Positions 34,858-46,800 of a stretch of 64,000 nucleotides of DNA are shown piece by piece. The stretch's first letter is position 1; every line of letters begins with the position of its first letter. Below the pieces are notes generated by a model, which saw nothing but the letters and a program-made list of their open reading frames with translations, was not told the origin of the DNA and ran no database searches. This DNA comes from Crambe crambe (Eukaryota > Porifera > Demospongiae > Poecilosclerida > Crambeidae). Made by a program: the position numbers and the translations under genes. The stretch spans positions 496,001-560,000 of the forward strand of contig OZ004592.1 in the NCBI GenBank assembly GCA_963924555.1, read 5' to 3'.

Positions 34858-36371
34858 ATGTCTAGAAGAAGGAGTCGAAGCAGATCTCCGCCGAGGAGAA
34901 GGTAAATATTCATATAGCAGCTACTAATGATGCCTTCCCAATTAAAGCGCACCATGAATTTGCAGGCATGGAGCAGCTGATCGTGATAGGGAGAGAAGAA
35001 GGGACGAATATGTCAGGTCTATACGTAGGTCTCGAGACTCTGATGCCATGGATGAAAGGTCAGTATCCAAAAGGCTTTACCAAAAGTCGCAAATGGCTTA
35101 CTTGACAAGCTTTAACATCTCCTGCAGAATGGAGGAGAACTCAAAGGAGAGGCAGCGTAGGTTCCATGAAAAATCTCCAGTCAGGTCAAATGGTGTGTCC
35201 AAAGAGAAAAGTGGAGAAGGAGATGGTGTGAAGGATGAGGAGGAAGGGAAGAGGAGGAGGAAGAGGCAGCGGACACCAGTGGAGAAGGAGGGGGAAGATA
35301 ACAGGACTGACAGGTTTAAGAATGAGAGGATACAGCAGCCTGTTGAACAGTCTAGACAGCAGAGGAGTGATGTCCCTCCATCGACCAATCAAGGAGAAGG
35401 CAGCAATACAGGTACGGAAGGGTCAGGTGTGCAAGACTAGGTGGGTTCTTGCTGATCAATTTCTGTTCTCATGACTTCTGACAGACAACCATGAAATTGA
35501 AAAAAAATTTTGTAGAGAAGGACAGAGTAAGGGACTTACAGCAGAGGGAGAACTGGAGAGGGCGGGACAGGAGGGGGAGAGGAGGACCACGAATGGGACG
35601 GGGAAGGAGGTGGCAACCGGACCAAGAGGGGGAGTGGGAGGGGTCTCCAGAAATGGAAGAGAACCAAAACTCGAGGCTGATGGATTCTCTGATAAATCCA
35701 CAAGAAGTGCCAAGAAAGGGCTACTTCTTTGAGGTGTGCAATGAATTGGACACATCTCTCCTTTCTTGTTTACTTTCTTTTAAAAGTGTAGCATGATGAT
35801 CGAGAACGTCAATCTTCTGACTTCACAAGACAGTGGCGTCAAAGGAGGTTCAGCGAGTCCCGACGTCCCCCTGATCGGACTTGGAGGGATACTGATCGGA
35901 CTTGGAGGGATAGAGCAGATTGGGGTGAGCGAAGGAGGGAGAGGAGACACACCACAGACGAGAGGCATGACAGAGAGTGGAGAGAGAGGGCACAGGAGAG
36001 AAGCAGGGATGGGAGAACACAGCGTGGTGATAGGTGCATATAGCAGCTAGTACAAATTTTCATGGGGATTGGGTTTATGGATTTATTAATACTGAAGGTG
36101 GGAGAGGAGGGGAGAGAGAGAGTCCCGGCCAAGGAGTCCGGCAAGATGGAGGCATGATCTCTTCGAGGATGAGGAAGCAGCCATGAAGCAGGAAAAGGAG
36201 GAGGAGGAGGAAGAAGTAAAAGATGAACAGACAAGGTAATGTTGATTTCGGAGTAATGCAGTTAAAAATATTGAGCACTTACTGTTGATCAGGTCTGGTG
36301 GGATTAATGACAGATGGACACATGACAAGTACGAGTCTCTTACCATGGAAACCATGGAGACTGAAACATAA
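34858..36371 (+). CDS. CASC3/Barentsz (MLN51)-like protein with Btz/SELOR motifs and Arg/Ser-rich regions
   Basis: Seven small exons with matching phases. It starts MSRRRSRSRSPPRRR, then HGAADRDRERRRDEYVRS, then a Glu/Lys/Arg-rich region (VKDEEEGKRRRKRQRTPVEK). The exon at 35516, after a TTTTGTAG acceptor, reads an RGG-like box (GRDRRGRGGPRMGRGRRW) and ends NPQEVPRKGYFFE, which joins HDDRERQ in the next exon. PRKGxFFEHDxR is the first half of the Btz/SELOR module that binds eIF4A3. An Arg-rich stretch with a doubled RTWRDTD unit follows, then ARWRHDLFEDEEAAMKQEKE and finally DRWTHDKYESL; both resemble the WxHDKF second half. Stop at 36371. In other animals CASC3 is the cytoplasmic exon junction complex factor. 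Other Btz-domain SR proteins (THRAP3, BCLAF1 relatives) are the alternative. Confidence 0.7.
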
Positions 36372-36405
36372 TACATGCAAGCACAGAATACCATTCTCTT
36401 TCTTG

Positions 36406-36411
36406 AAATAA
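36406..36411 (+). other. Poly(A) signal of the CASC3-like gene
   Basis: AATAAA, 34 bp after the stop codon, within the 163 bp before the convergent cathepsin B stop codon. Confidence 0.6.
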
Positions 36412-36534
36412 ATATAAAAAAAGGCATTGTATAATAACGAGGGGTTAGCTACTCATTAGGGGGAAGTTTTTGATTTACAGTCATGTATAATCATAGTCAT
36501 GTAATACTTAATAGTTCTTGAAAGTTGTGAGGTT

Positions 36535-38345
36535 TCAGGCCTCGTACTTCTTGGGCATTCCAGCAACAATGCCAGACTCAATCCCAACCATGTCTTTTCC
36601 ACGGAGGATCTTGAAGAAACCTGGGGGGGGAGGAAAAGTATAATCATATTATATGGGGTGGGGCAGGTCTATTATATGATATGTACCACTATCACCCCAG
36701 TCTGGGTTCCAGGAGTTAGCCACAAGCCAGTAAGGTGTTCCATCCTCCTCTCCCCAACCAAGGACCCGGATAGCATGTCCTCCAAGCATCTTGCCAGTCG
36801 TGTGCTGATAGACACCTACGAACAAAGAAATCATGAAATTTTTGTGGGGGTAAAATTTTGCAAAATGAAGAGTGAACCACTTGTATCAAAAACATCTCTC
36901 TCCCTAAACCAACTCCCAAATGTATACAATTGACAATCAAAGTAAACAATGGTAGTAAGTGAAAACTATTAATAGCACATGCAATTGACAAAGTAAACAA
37001 TGCTTGTAAGTGAAAACTAGAATTAATAGTACATGCAATTGACAAAGTAAACAATGGTAGTAAGTGAAAACTCAGCACATGCTTCAGACCCAGACTGACC
37101 AGATTTGTAGGGGAGGAAATCCTCGTACACCCTCATGGTTCCCTCAACTGGTCCATTGGTGAAGATCTCGGTCTGAATCTCTTCCACTCCACGGAAAGAG
37201 TGAGCAGACATTCCAAAGTGCTTGTCCTTTTGATAGCTGATAGAGTAGCCACTCTCACACTCACGGGAACACTTAGGGGTCTTCTCTTCCGTCTTGGAAC
37301 AAGGGCTCAACTTTCCTGTGGAGTAACAATGGAGTGGTAGTGAAATGGCTTTGGTATTAGTACATGTAGTTATTGATAACATTATGAGTAGCACTAAAGA
37401 ACAGGCCATTTGGATGAGACTCTCCTTCCTTCTTTCCTTACCTACAACATGATGGTCACAAGCTTTGACTTCATAGGGCTGGCAACCCTGGTCGGAGTTG
37501 TATAGACCTCCAGTAACCAGACCTGTCATAACCCAATATTCCCTGAGCGGAAGGGGAAAGAAAAAAAGAAATGAAAGTGTTTTTTGCTTGCTTTACCTTC
37601 AACTTACCAGGCAGCAGCAGGAAAGCCACCACCACATCTGCAAGAAAAGACAATGAGATTAGCTGGCAACCTTCTAAATGTATTTATGTAAATAGTCACA
37701 TGGTGGATCACCTCACTTTTTTCATTGCATTATCATCTAACCTCCCCCTCCTCAAAAGTGTATTCATGGCCATCTGTGGCAGCTGTAACTGACCACATTG
37801 AATTGGATTGGGACAATTAGCCTTTATGCAACTCTCAGTCCCTCTGGTCACTCACCCATTGCCACACATCTTGCAACAACTGTTCAGATCTTCTGCAGAA
37901 ATTTCAGCAGTCTGGTTGAAATGGATGCAGTAGCGATCACTCATGGCTTCCACCGCACCAAAAGCCTGCAATACAAAGGCATGCGATTCATACAAGCATA
38001 CACAAGTGAGGCATTACATACCCAGCAGCTTCCACAGGACCCTTGGTCCCGAACCTCAGCGATACTGGGACAGTTAGGCCACTGAGTACGAGCATCAAAG
38101 TTGGTAGGCAGCTCCTTGATGACAGTCATCTTCTTCCTGGGGAGTGTAGGACCTCCTTCCTTAACACCCATCTGATACTTGATCAGATCTTCGCTCAAAC
38201 CCATGAAACGAGTGTTAATTCCAGCTGTCCAGGTGGTCTTCAGGGAGTTGACATACTCCACTATGTTCTCCTGGCCGAGGAGAGGCGTCTCCACTGCAAA
38301 CGCACCAGCTGCCAAAAGGAGCACTACTCCTGCTACTACCTTCAT
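36535..38345 (-). CDS. CTSB: Cathepsin B (papain-family cysteine peptidase), copy 1
   Basis: Lysosomal cysteine peptidase. Signal peptide [20 protein letters not shown], propeptide with [20 protein letters not shown], mature start near [20 protein letters not shown]. The catalytic Cys is in [10 protein letters not shown] (38030 region), continued in the next exon by [19 protein letters not shown] and [11 protein letters not shown]. The occluding loop [15 protein letters not shown] keeps both His residues that give cathepsin B its dipeptidyl carboxypeptidase activity. The active-site His is in [20 protein letters not shown] and the Asn in [11 protein letters not shown]; the C-terminus is [20 protein letters not shown] with stop at 36535. 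About seven exons. It lies 120 bp downstream of a second cathepsin B gene on the same strand. Confidence 0.95.
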
Positions 38346-38465
38346 CTTTTAACTGGTGAGTAACACAAATCGGCTACAGAAGCTAAAGAGCAGTAAAATG
38401 CGGTGCGCTGTAATGTTGCACGTGACTAGAAGATCTGGGCATGCGCAATAAAATTATATACACAG
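38346..38465 (-). promoter_or_regulatory. Intergenic region between the two cathepsin B genes, with NRF1-like site
   Basis: 120 bp from the stop of copy 2 to the start of copy 1. GCATGCGCA at 38439-38447 and CACGTG near 38419. Must hold the copy 1 promoter and the end of copy 2. Confidence 0.5.
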
Positions 38466-40112
38466 TCAAATTAAAGGGATGCCAGCATAAATGTTATCTT
38501 CTATTCCTACTTCATCTTTTCCTCTGAAGATCTTAAAATATCCTAATAACAACATTATGGTCAAGTATTACTTGTACAGTGGCTTCATTACCTTCATCTC
38601 CCCAGTCCGTATTCCATGAGTTTGCTGCTAACCAGTAAGCTGTTCCTTCCTCAACACCCCAACCCAAAATTTTAACAGCATGACCTCCTATGTAATTACC
38701 AGTCACATGTTGATACACACCTAAATTCCACACAACAAAAAAGAGTTTAAAACTGAGATGTCCTAAAATCTTTATTATCGATTCACCTGATTTGTAGTAT
38801 AAGAAATCTTCATACACAAAGAAAGATGCTTCCACTGGTCCACTATTGTAAATTTCCTTCATGATACTGCTTTCTCCATGGATTCTATAGAACTTGCCTC
38901 CATAGTGTTTATCAAGTGCATACTTGACTGAATATCCTTGCCAACATGAGCTAGAGCAGCTGGGAGTACTGACTGTGCTATTTGGACAAGGCCCATACTG
39001 ACCTGGGAAGAGGGAGACATCAGCTATGGTCAGCCACACATGTTCTAGCTAGCTATACCAGTCACATGATGATCACATTTTGGTATGCTGTATGGTTTGC
39101 AACCATTTCCAGAATCATATTGACCACCTGTTACTATTCCACTATGGATCCAGTACATCCTACATGATTATCAGACAAAGAGACTGGATAATCATAAAGA
39201 TTGGTGGGTACCACATCTCACTAACCAAGCTGCTCTTGGATATCCTCCATTGCAACTGATAAAGAAATAATACATTCATTGTATAAACATATCACTTTAG
39301 CTACCCATCCATGTATGTATGCATGCATTTCCACACACCCCTTTCCACAATTTTCACAGCAGGTAAGCAGATCTTCAGCTGATAGGTGGACATTTAAGTT
39401 GAGATGGATGCAATAGCGATCACTCATTGCTTCAACAGCACCAAATGCCTGGAAGAGGTGAGATACACCAATTATAACACATCACCCACACACACTAGCT
39501 CTAGCTTCACATGGATTGTGTGAAACATCCATCTAATGGCGTATTCTATAGATGTTCAGAACAGCTGTAGCTATCACAATGACTATAGTGTCTTTTGTAC
39601 CTGAAACATGTCAGTGCTTAATCAAGTACTGCATTGCAAACAAATACGTCACCCATTCATTTCACTTCCCACCTCATTTCTTTTGTGATAGGAGAATGAG
39701 TAGCCACGTACTAATACCATGCAATAATACAATGAGCTAGCTATGAACTCTCTTTCTTTCTTCTCACCCAGCAACTTCCACAGGAACCCTGGTCTCTGAT
39801 CTCTCCAATGGTGCTGCAATTGCTCCATTTTTCTCTTGCATCAAAACTATCTGGTAGCTCAGCTTCAAGATATTTTTTAGCTTCATTATAAAGATAATCA
39901 GATGCTTTGACATCTTCATTTAATACACCCAGTTGCCTTTTCACAGCAGTGAGGTCGAGACCCTCAAAACGAGGGTTGCATCCAGCTTTCCATGTTGTCT
40001 TCAGTGCATTATTCACTCTGATAGAAATTACCTTCTGTCCAACCAAATCTCCTTGAACGAATATCAACTGCAAAATTAACGCCAGTCCGCTCAAAAAGGA
40101 AGAAGAAAACAT
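38466..40112 (-). CDS. Cathepsin B-like cysteine peptidase, copy 2 (tandem paralogue)
   Basis: Same exon plan as copy 1. The start at 40112 gives a clean signal peptide ([20 protein letters not shown]); an in-frame ATG at 40133 would add MEPWCII. Propeptide [20 protein letters not shown]; mature [20 protein letters not shown] then [10 protein letters not shown] with the catalytic Cys. [14 protein letters not shown] joins [10 protein letters not shown]; the occluding loop [15 protein letters not shown] is closer to the vertebrate form than that of copy 1. His in [20 protein letters not shown], Asn in [11 protein letters not shown], end [14 protein letters not shown] at 38466. All catalytic residues are present, so it should be active. 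Many differences from copy 1 indicate an old duplication. Confidence 0.93.
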
Positions 40113-40236
40113 AATAATACACCAAGGTTCCACTAGTAACTAGTTGCCATCCTATGATCTTGTTACATTTTACGATTTACAATTAATAATTAAAGATCGC
40201 GGATGGTAAGGATCGTCTATTTGCTGATGGTTGAGA
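40113..40236. promoter_or_regulatory. Bidirectional promoter region, cathepsin B copy 2 / UQCC2
   Basis: 124 bp between divergent starts, AT-rich, with no TATA box or NRF1-like word that I can see. Confidence 0.4.
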
Positions 40237-40737
40237 ATGTCTATACAAACATTACTATTGAGAAGACTGCAGGCAGTTTTACGTCAATGGCCAGAAGACG
40301 CTTCAAAGAAGGGTAGAGATTTAGGAGAATTCCTCTCACAGAACTACAAAGCAAAATTCCAGGAGGAGTGCTACTCTGATGTGAGTTGATACAGCTACAT
40401 GGGTCTGACAAGTTCCACACCCCCTATGTCTGCATCCAGGCAGCAAAAGCAAGAGAAGCAGTTGAAGGCCTGGAAAAGTTGAACTCTGATTATTATCGTA
40501 AACTATATAAACGAGAAACTGAGTATTCATATTCCGAACGGCCCATTTCAGTGGTCTCCCAAGCACTTTCCAATGGTAGGTCTACAGGAATATGATTTGC
40601 AATAGAAAACTTCGTAAGTTCTGAATGAACCTGGGCTACTTATCCTTTCAGATAACCTGAAGGAGATGAGGAGGAAGTCAAGGTCATTGTGGGACAGAAT
40701 CACTAGACGTGAAGACAAAGGCTCATACTTCAAATGA
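40237..40737 (+). CDS. UQCC2: Ubiquinol-cytochrome c reductase complex assembly factor 2
   Basis: Small mitochondrial protein needed to make cytochrome b for complex III. Three exons: 40237-40380 encodes MSIQTLLLRRLQAVLRQWPE then DASKKGRDLGEFLSQNYKAK, matching the human WPVDETKRGRDLGAYLRQ segment; exon 2 from 40440 has LEKLNSDYYRKLYKRE and RPISVVSQALSN; exon 3 has LKEMRRKSRSLWDRITRRED and stops at 40737. Length about 125 residues, as in the family. Too split to stand out as a single open frame. Convergent with PREP, 100 bp between stop codons. Confidence 0.85.
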
Positions 40738-40837
40738 CTTCAAGATTTTATTTGTAAAAAATGGGTGTGGCTAGGCTAACTTGCTCCCTCCCTGCTGCAA
40801 ACATCAATGACAGTATAAATAGCTGTTATAATAAATA

Positions 40838-43800
40838 CTAATCAGTCCAAGCAATGCCCATTGTTTCTGCCATGAACCCATACACATCTGAAGACTCGTC
40901 AATCTAATTATTATTCCAAAATTAAGGTACAATAAGTGTTGAATTTTGCTGACTCACTATTTTGGAAGTTGGTTTGCCCATTCCATGACCAGCTTTCTCT
41001 TCAATCCTGATCATAAGAGGGTTGCTCTGCAGATCAGAAATAACTCTTCACCACACACTCAGAGGGGGGGGGGGGGGGGGGGGGGGGGAGGGGAGGGGAA
41101 ACACATGCACACACCTGTTTCTTGACATCCCTGATGGTATGGTGGAGCTCAGCTATATACTTGAAAGAATGGAGGGGGACGACCCTGTCATCATGATCGG
41201 CAGTCAGTAGGAGCATGGCTGGATACTGAGTGTCTCCAGGTGGGACAGTGATGGTGTGAAGTGGCGAGTATCTAGACCAACAGAATCACAGGCAACTGCT
41301 CACAGGATGCAATCTGGTACACAAGAATTTTACTTGTAAATCCACTTGAAGTCTTCCTCATTGTCCGGATTCCCAAAGTCAGTGCACCTGTAGAAATCAC
41401 GTCACTCACTACATCAGCACTACTATCATGCTTCACTGCACACACCTCACCCCTCACCCCTCACCACCAGCAGCACTAATATTGGCTATTAGCCACACTG
41501 CACACACTATTGGCCTCACTGCACACCTCACCCCTACACCATTCAGCATATTAGCCCCTCACCCCTCACCACCAGCAGCATTACGACCAGCACTACCCAC
41601 TCACCATGCATGTTCCATGCATGTCCTATGGTGAACTCACTCACCATGCATGTTCCATGCATGTCCTATGGTGAACTCACTCACTATACATGTCCTACAC
41701 TCACCATGCATGTCCTATAGTGAACTCGCTCACTATATGTCCTACACTCACCATGCATGTCCTATGGTGAACTTGTGGAATCTGAGCATGTCCAACACTC
41801 TGTTCCATGAGGAGAGAAGATGAGAAGAAGATGATAGTCAACGGTAACACAACAACTCACCCAACATGAGAGATGACACACTGGAAGAGGTCTGGTCTCT
41901 GATTGGTCACGGCACAAACAAGTAGTCCTCCATTGGACCCTCCATGGATGGAAAGTCTATGGACACAGACACAAAGAAGAGGTAACAGTCGGAAGATGGA
42001 TGGACTGAGGAAGACTCACTTTCGTGGGTTCGTATACTTCTCCTTTATCAGGTACTCAGCAGCTGCTATGAAGTCGTCAAAGACGTTCTGTTTCTTATCC
42101 ATGATCCCAGCCTTGTGCCACTGGTCCCCATACTCACTACATCAGGAGGTTTATTAAAGGGGCATCCTCGTAATGTCATGATTAATACACACCCTCCTCC
42201 TCGTAGGTTTGGAATGGCACAGATTCCACCCATGTGTTGCATGAAGATGATCCGTGACACACTGAATGAGGGGGTGAGGGAAATATTAAATCCCCCATAC
42301 CCATACAGGTAGGTCGGGTGACTTCCATTTAGAGTAATTCCCTATAATAATTAGAGGAATAAAGGAAGAGTAATTCCCTAGTAATTAGAGGAGTAATTCC
42401 CTAGTAATTAGAGGAATAAAGGAAGAGTAATTCCCTAGTATGAAGGAAGAGTAATTCCCTAGTAATTAGAGTAATTATTAGAGGAATAAAGGAAGAGTAA
42501 TTAGAGAGTAATTCCCTAGTAATTAGAGGAATAAAGGAAGAGTAATTCCCTAGTAATTAGAGGAATAAAGGAAGAGTAATTCCCTAGTAATTAGAGGAAT
42601 AAAGGAAGAGTAATTCCCTAGTAATTAGAGGAATAAAGGAAGAGTAATTCCCTAGTAATTAGAGGAATAAAGGAAGAGTAATTCCCTAGTAATTAGAGGA
42701 ATAAAGGAAGAGTAATTCCCTAGTAATTAGAGGAGTAATTCCCTAGTAATTAGAGGAATAAGGAAGAGTAATTCCCTAGAAAATGACAGGAACATCCATT
42801 TTTAACTCACCTTCCGATGCAAAACGAACATGGGAATTTTGGTTCCATCTTTACTGGAATAGAAAACTTGTTTAGTTTGGAACAAGGAATCATCGAATCC
42901 TTTCACTTCAATTTTTCTAAATATCTGAAAAGAAAAGTAAAAAAATTGGAAAATGAGCAAGTTCTGAGAGAAGTGCCTATACTGTTGGTTTGAGGTCCGC
43001 TGTTGTCATGTCACAGCGATAAAAGATTCCTGGGGTCAAGAAGGACACAAAACCAAAGAACATTTCAGTCTGGTGACGTTTTCCAGAGTAGCCAGACACA
43101 GTCCCCATCTCCAAGGGAAACTGCTTGATCAGCTGTCCATTAGAGAGGCTGTGTAGCAACATCACAGACTGTAGAGGGAGAGAAAGATGCACCTAATTCC
43201 CTCTCTATGTTCTGACTTTAATATATCACCATGTTTAGTCTTACCTTCACATCCTTTAGGTAACATACCACCAGTTTGTCTGTGTTGACGCAAGCTACCC
43301 ATTGCAACACATCACTATCGTGTTCAGGGATGAGAGTAGTCCAGTCATCCTGAGGAGAGGGAGAAATATCAAACAAATCAATATATGTGCACCAGACCAT
43401 GTTAACAAGGTGTTGCTAAGAGGAGTTTAAAGGTGATTACTTGTCATCAAATTAGTCCTCAGAGTGAACTGTCAGTGACAGGTCAAGACGGGGCATGTGA
43501 CGAGTGTGTCTACAGTGCCTAATGTCAATTAAGAATTCATATGTGTCACACTAAAATGCACTCTAAAACCACCTGAAACCAGATGACACACACATGGACC
43601 AGAATCATCTCCATTCAATAGACCTAGGTGTCATCAATACTTGTACATTGGGAAAAGTCACATGACCTCAAAATATGGGAAACACTGCTGCTGTGCATGT
43701 GACGGATTATAGCAAGAGAGAGTATATAAGTGAAGACACCATTGCTTGCCAACCACAGTAGCTACCTGAAGAGGTAACATAGATACAGTGTAGAAGTTTT

Positions 43801-46800
43801 ACTTTTTAGACTGTAGCTAGCCCCTCATCACCTTAGAAGTCTCTTTTACTCTCTGCTACCTACCCACCCCATTCTACTACAGCCAACACCAAACGTGACC
43901 CCAGGAAAGAAGCAGAATCAATGGCCTTTAGAAGCACCTGCTCTCTCCTCCTCCTCCTCCTCCCTGCTCTCCTCTATCTAGCCACACCCACTAACGCTGC
44001 ACTGTCTGATGACGAGAAGGCAGAACTGATCCGCGCTCACAACTTCTACCGTGCCAAGGCAAAGCCCACACCGACCAACATGGTGGCTCTGGTAAGGCTC
44101 ACAGTGAAGTTTTGTTGTTGTTTTTTTAACAATGACTTCATAGAAATCCTCTAATGGGAAAAGTTGAGTCCTAGCTAATTCACCAAATCTTCAGTGTATT
44201 CTTACTAATGTTGCTGTTGTGCCTTTTTTCACTGAGTAGGAATGGGATGACGAGCTAGCTGCACTCGCTCAGTTTTACACTGTCAACTGTGAGATTGAGC
44301 CCAATGAGAACAGACACGAACAATCCACTGAGTATGACTATGTAGGAGAGATTTTGCACGGCTCAGCAAACTACTCTGTCAACATTAACCTGACTTCCAT
44401 GGTCTTCAACTGGTTCTTTGAAGGCAGAAGTTACAGCTATGACCTTGCGTCTTGTCTTGACGAAGATGGAGAAGCTGCAGAAGAGTTGGAAGGCTGTGAG
44501 AAATATGTCCAGGTACGCAACAAGAAGAAATCTTAGCAAATGCATCGAGGCTTGTTGTTGTTTTTGTCATTGTTGTTCTCATTGTTGTTCTCATTGTTGT
44601 TTTTGTTGTCGTTCTCATTGTTGTAGCTGGTTTGGGCCAAGACTTACAAGTTTGGATGTGGTGCTTACTGGTGTGAAGAGATCATGGGCTTAGAAGAAGA
44701 GGTCGAAGATGGTCAAAATGCTCTCATGGTGGCTTGCTACTATGGACCAGGGTAAGAGCTATAACTAAAGGACAGGCTGGATTGATCCCACATCATGCCA
44801 CACTCTCAAATCCCTGCAGAGGAGGCTTCGTTGGAGAGACACCTTACCAATCGGGAGGAGAACCATGCTCAGCTTGCCCTACAGACTACGAGCTTTGTCA
44901 AAACAGCTTGTGTGGTGAGTATTCTTTCAAGATGGCACACCAACTCATTCACTAATAAAATTCTTTTGCTATAGTTGATGCTGATAATGCTAGTCCAGTA
45001 GTCCAGTTTTCCATAGCAACAACACTGCTGCTGCTTGCTGCTTTCTCAGTCCTGATGTGATTTCCAAGATTGTGTGCTTATTTAAAACCTTGTAGACTAC
45101 ACCCACCCCTTTACTTCATGTGCTTTTTACTTCTAAAATCTTGTTGTTATTGTTGTTGTTGTTGATGATGATGATGATGATAAAATATCAACTTATAAGA
45201 GAAGAGAGTTACTGACAATGGCACAATCATTTTACAAAGATCAAAAGAAGGTCAACAGAAGTGGGTTATCCGAGTGAGGGGTCTTCCCCATCCTCTCTCT
45301 CTTTCCCTTCCCCTGCCCTCCCTCCCCCCAAAGAAAAAGAAAAAGTGATCCCCTCTAGCCATTCTTACTTTGTCTGGTTTGTTGATGTCAATGTTGACCA
45401 CACGATATCGGGCAGCTTCACAGTCTGTCTTGAACGTGAAGACAGTTTCCTGATTACAGATGAACTGCATCCAGGTCATAATTAATATTATTAATTAGCA
45501 GGGGCATTGGAGATTTATACTCACATCCCAATCAGATTCGAAGTTGTCTATCAGCTTCTCCATGGGCAAAATACCTTGAACATTTACAAAAGGAACAAGT
45601 TATCTGTACCAGTCAAACATTACATGTATGCACATGCTTGTTACATGTCATATTACATGTACATGCTCGTGCAGTTCAAGGTACTCCATGTCACCTGAGA
45701 TTTTCCTTCCTTCCAGTTTCTCTAAATCGCAGTGATAAAATTTAGTCCGTGGCTCTGCCCCCTTTGAGATGTAGAGGAGAACATAGCGGCCACAATCGCT
45801 CACCTCCACACCACTAGAGACAAAAATAGTAGTTAGGAGGGGGAGAGGAGGGAGTGGGGGGAGGAGGGGAGGGGAGGGAGTGGGGGAGGAGGGGAGAGGA
45901 GGGAGTGGGGGAGAGGGGGGAGAAGGGGAGGGTAGGGAGTGGGGGAGGAGAGGGAGTGGGGGAGGAGGAGAGGGGAGGGAGTGGGGGAGGAGGGGAGGGG
46001 TGGGAGTGGGGGAGGAGCTTACAAAATCCAGTCCTTGTTTTCCTTATCTTCATAGCACAGGATGTCTTGGGATTGGTCAGTGTCCACCAAGTGATAGTAG
46101 ACCTGAAAGAGAACCAGTAAGAATGGCTGAGGGTGTACGAGGGAAAGGATCGACCTTGTACCTGATGCCCCAAGACTTGTGACGTTTCTGTTCCTGCTGA
46201 TTTAGTGTCTGGCTCTGGGTACCTCTGTGATGTGATGTGTGATAATCAATCATGTGATGTGTGATAATCAATCATGTGATGTGTGATAATCAATCATGTG
46301 ATGTGTGATAATCAATCATGTGACAAGTCTATAGACATGAATTTTTTACAAGACTAATAACACTCAAATGTGAATCTAACCATTCAGCATGATGAATGGT
46401 TCAATTCATATTGGTCTTGTAAAAAATTTGTCTATAGACTTGGTAAATTTCTGTGAGCAAAGTGAATCTACGCACCATGCTGAATAATTTGAGTGTTATT
46501 GGTCTCATAAAAAGGAGATTGGCCAGTCTATAGACTTGGTTAATTTTTTGTGACTGATTTTTTAACAGTCAAAGTGAATGTAGGCATCGTGCTGAATGGT
46601 TAGTGAATGTAGGCAGCATGATGCCTACATTCAGTCATTAAAAAAAAGGTAATACGCAGAAATCATTTACTACCTTGAGAAAGTTCCATGAGACCAATAG
46701 TTATCACTCTAACATGAATCTCATAATACCTATTCATTCTTTATGTGAATCGATTAAAGGTCAAATAGCGTGAATCTTAAGTATTCACTTTTGAGTGTTA

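Noticed and set aside
35485-35752. Alternative frame beginning DNHEIEKKFC after the CASC3-like exon 3
   Set aside because: It stops before any Btz motif, while the acceptor TTTTGTAG at 35515 gives the frame leading to PRKGYFFE and HDDR.
45814-46182. Gly/Glu-rich and Pro/Ser-rich frames on both strands
   Set aside because: Products of the G-rich minisatellite; a real PREP exon only begins beyond its right end.
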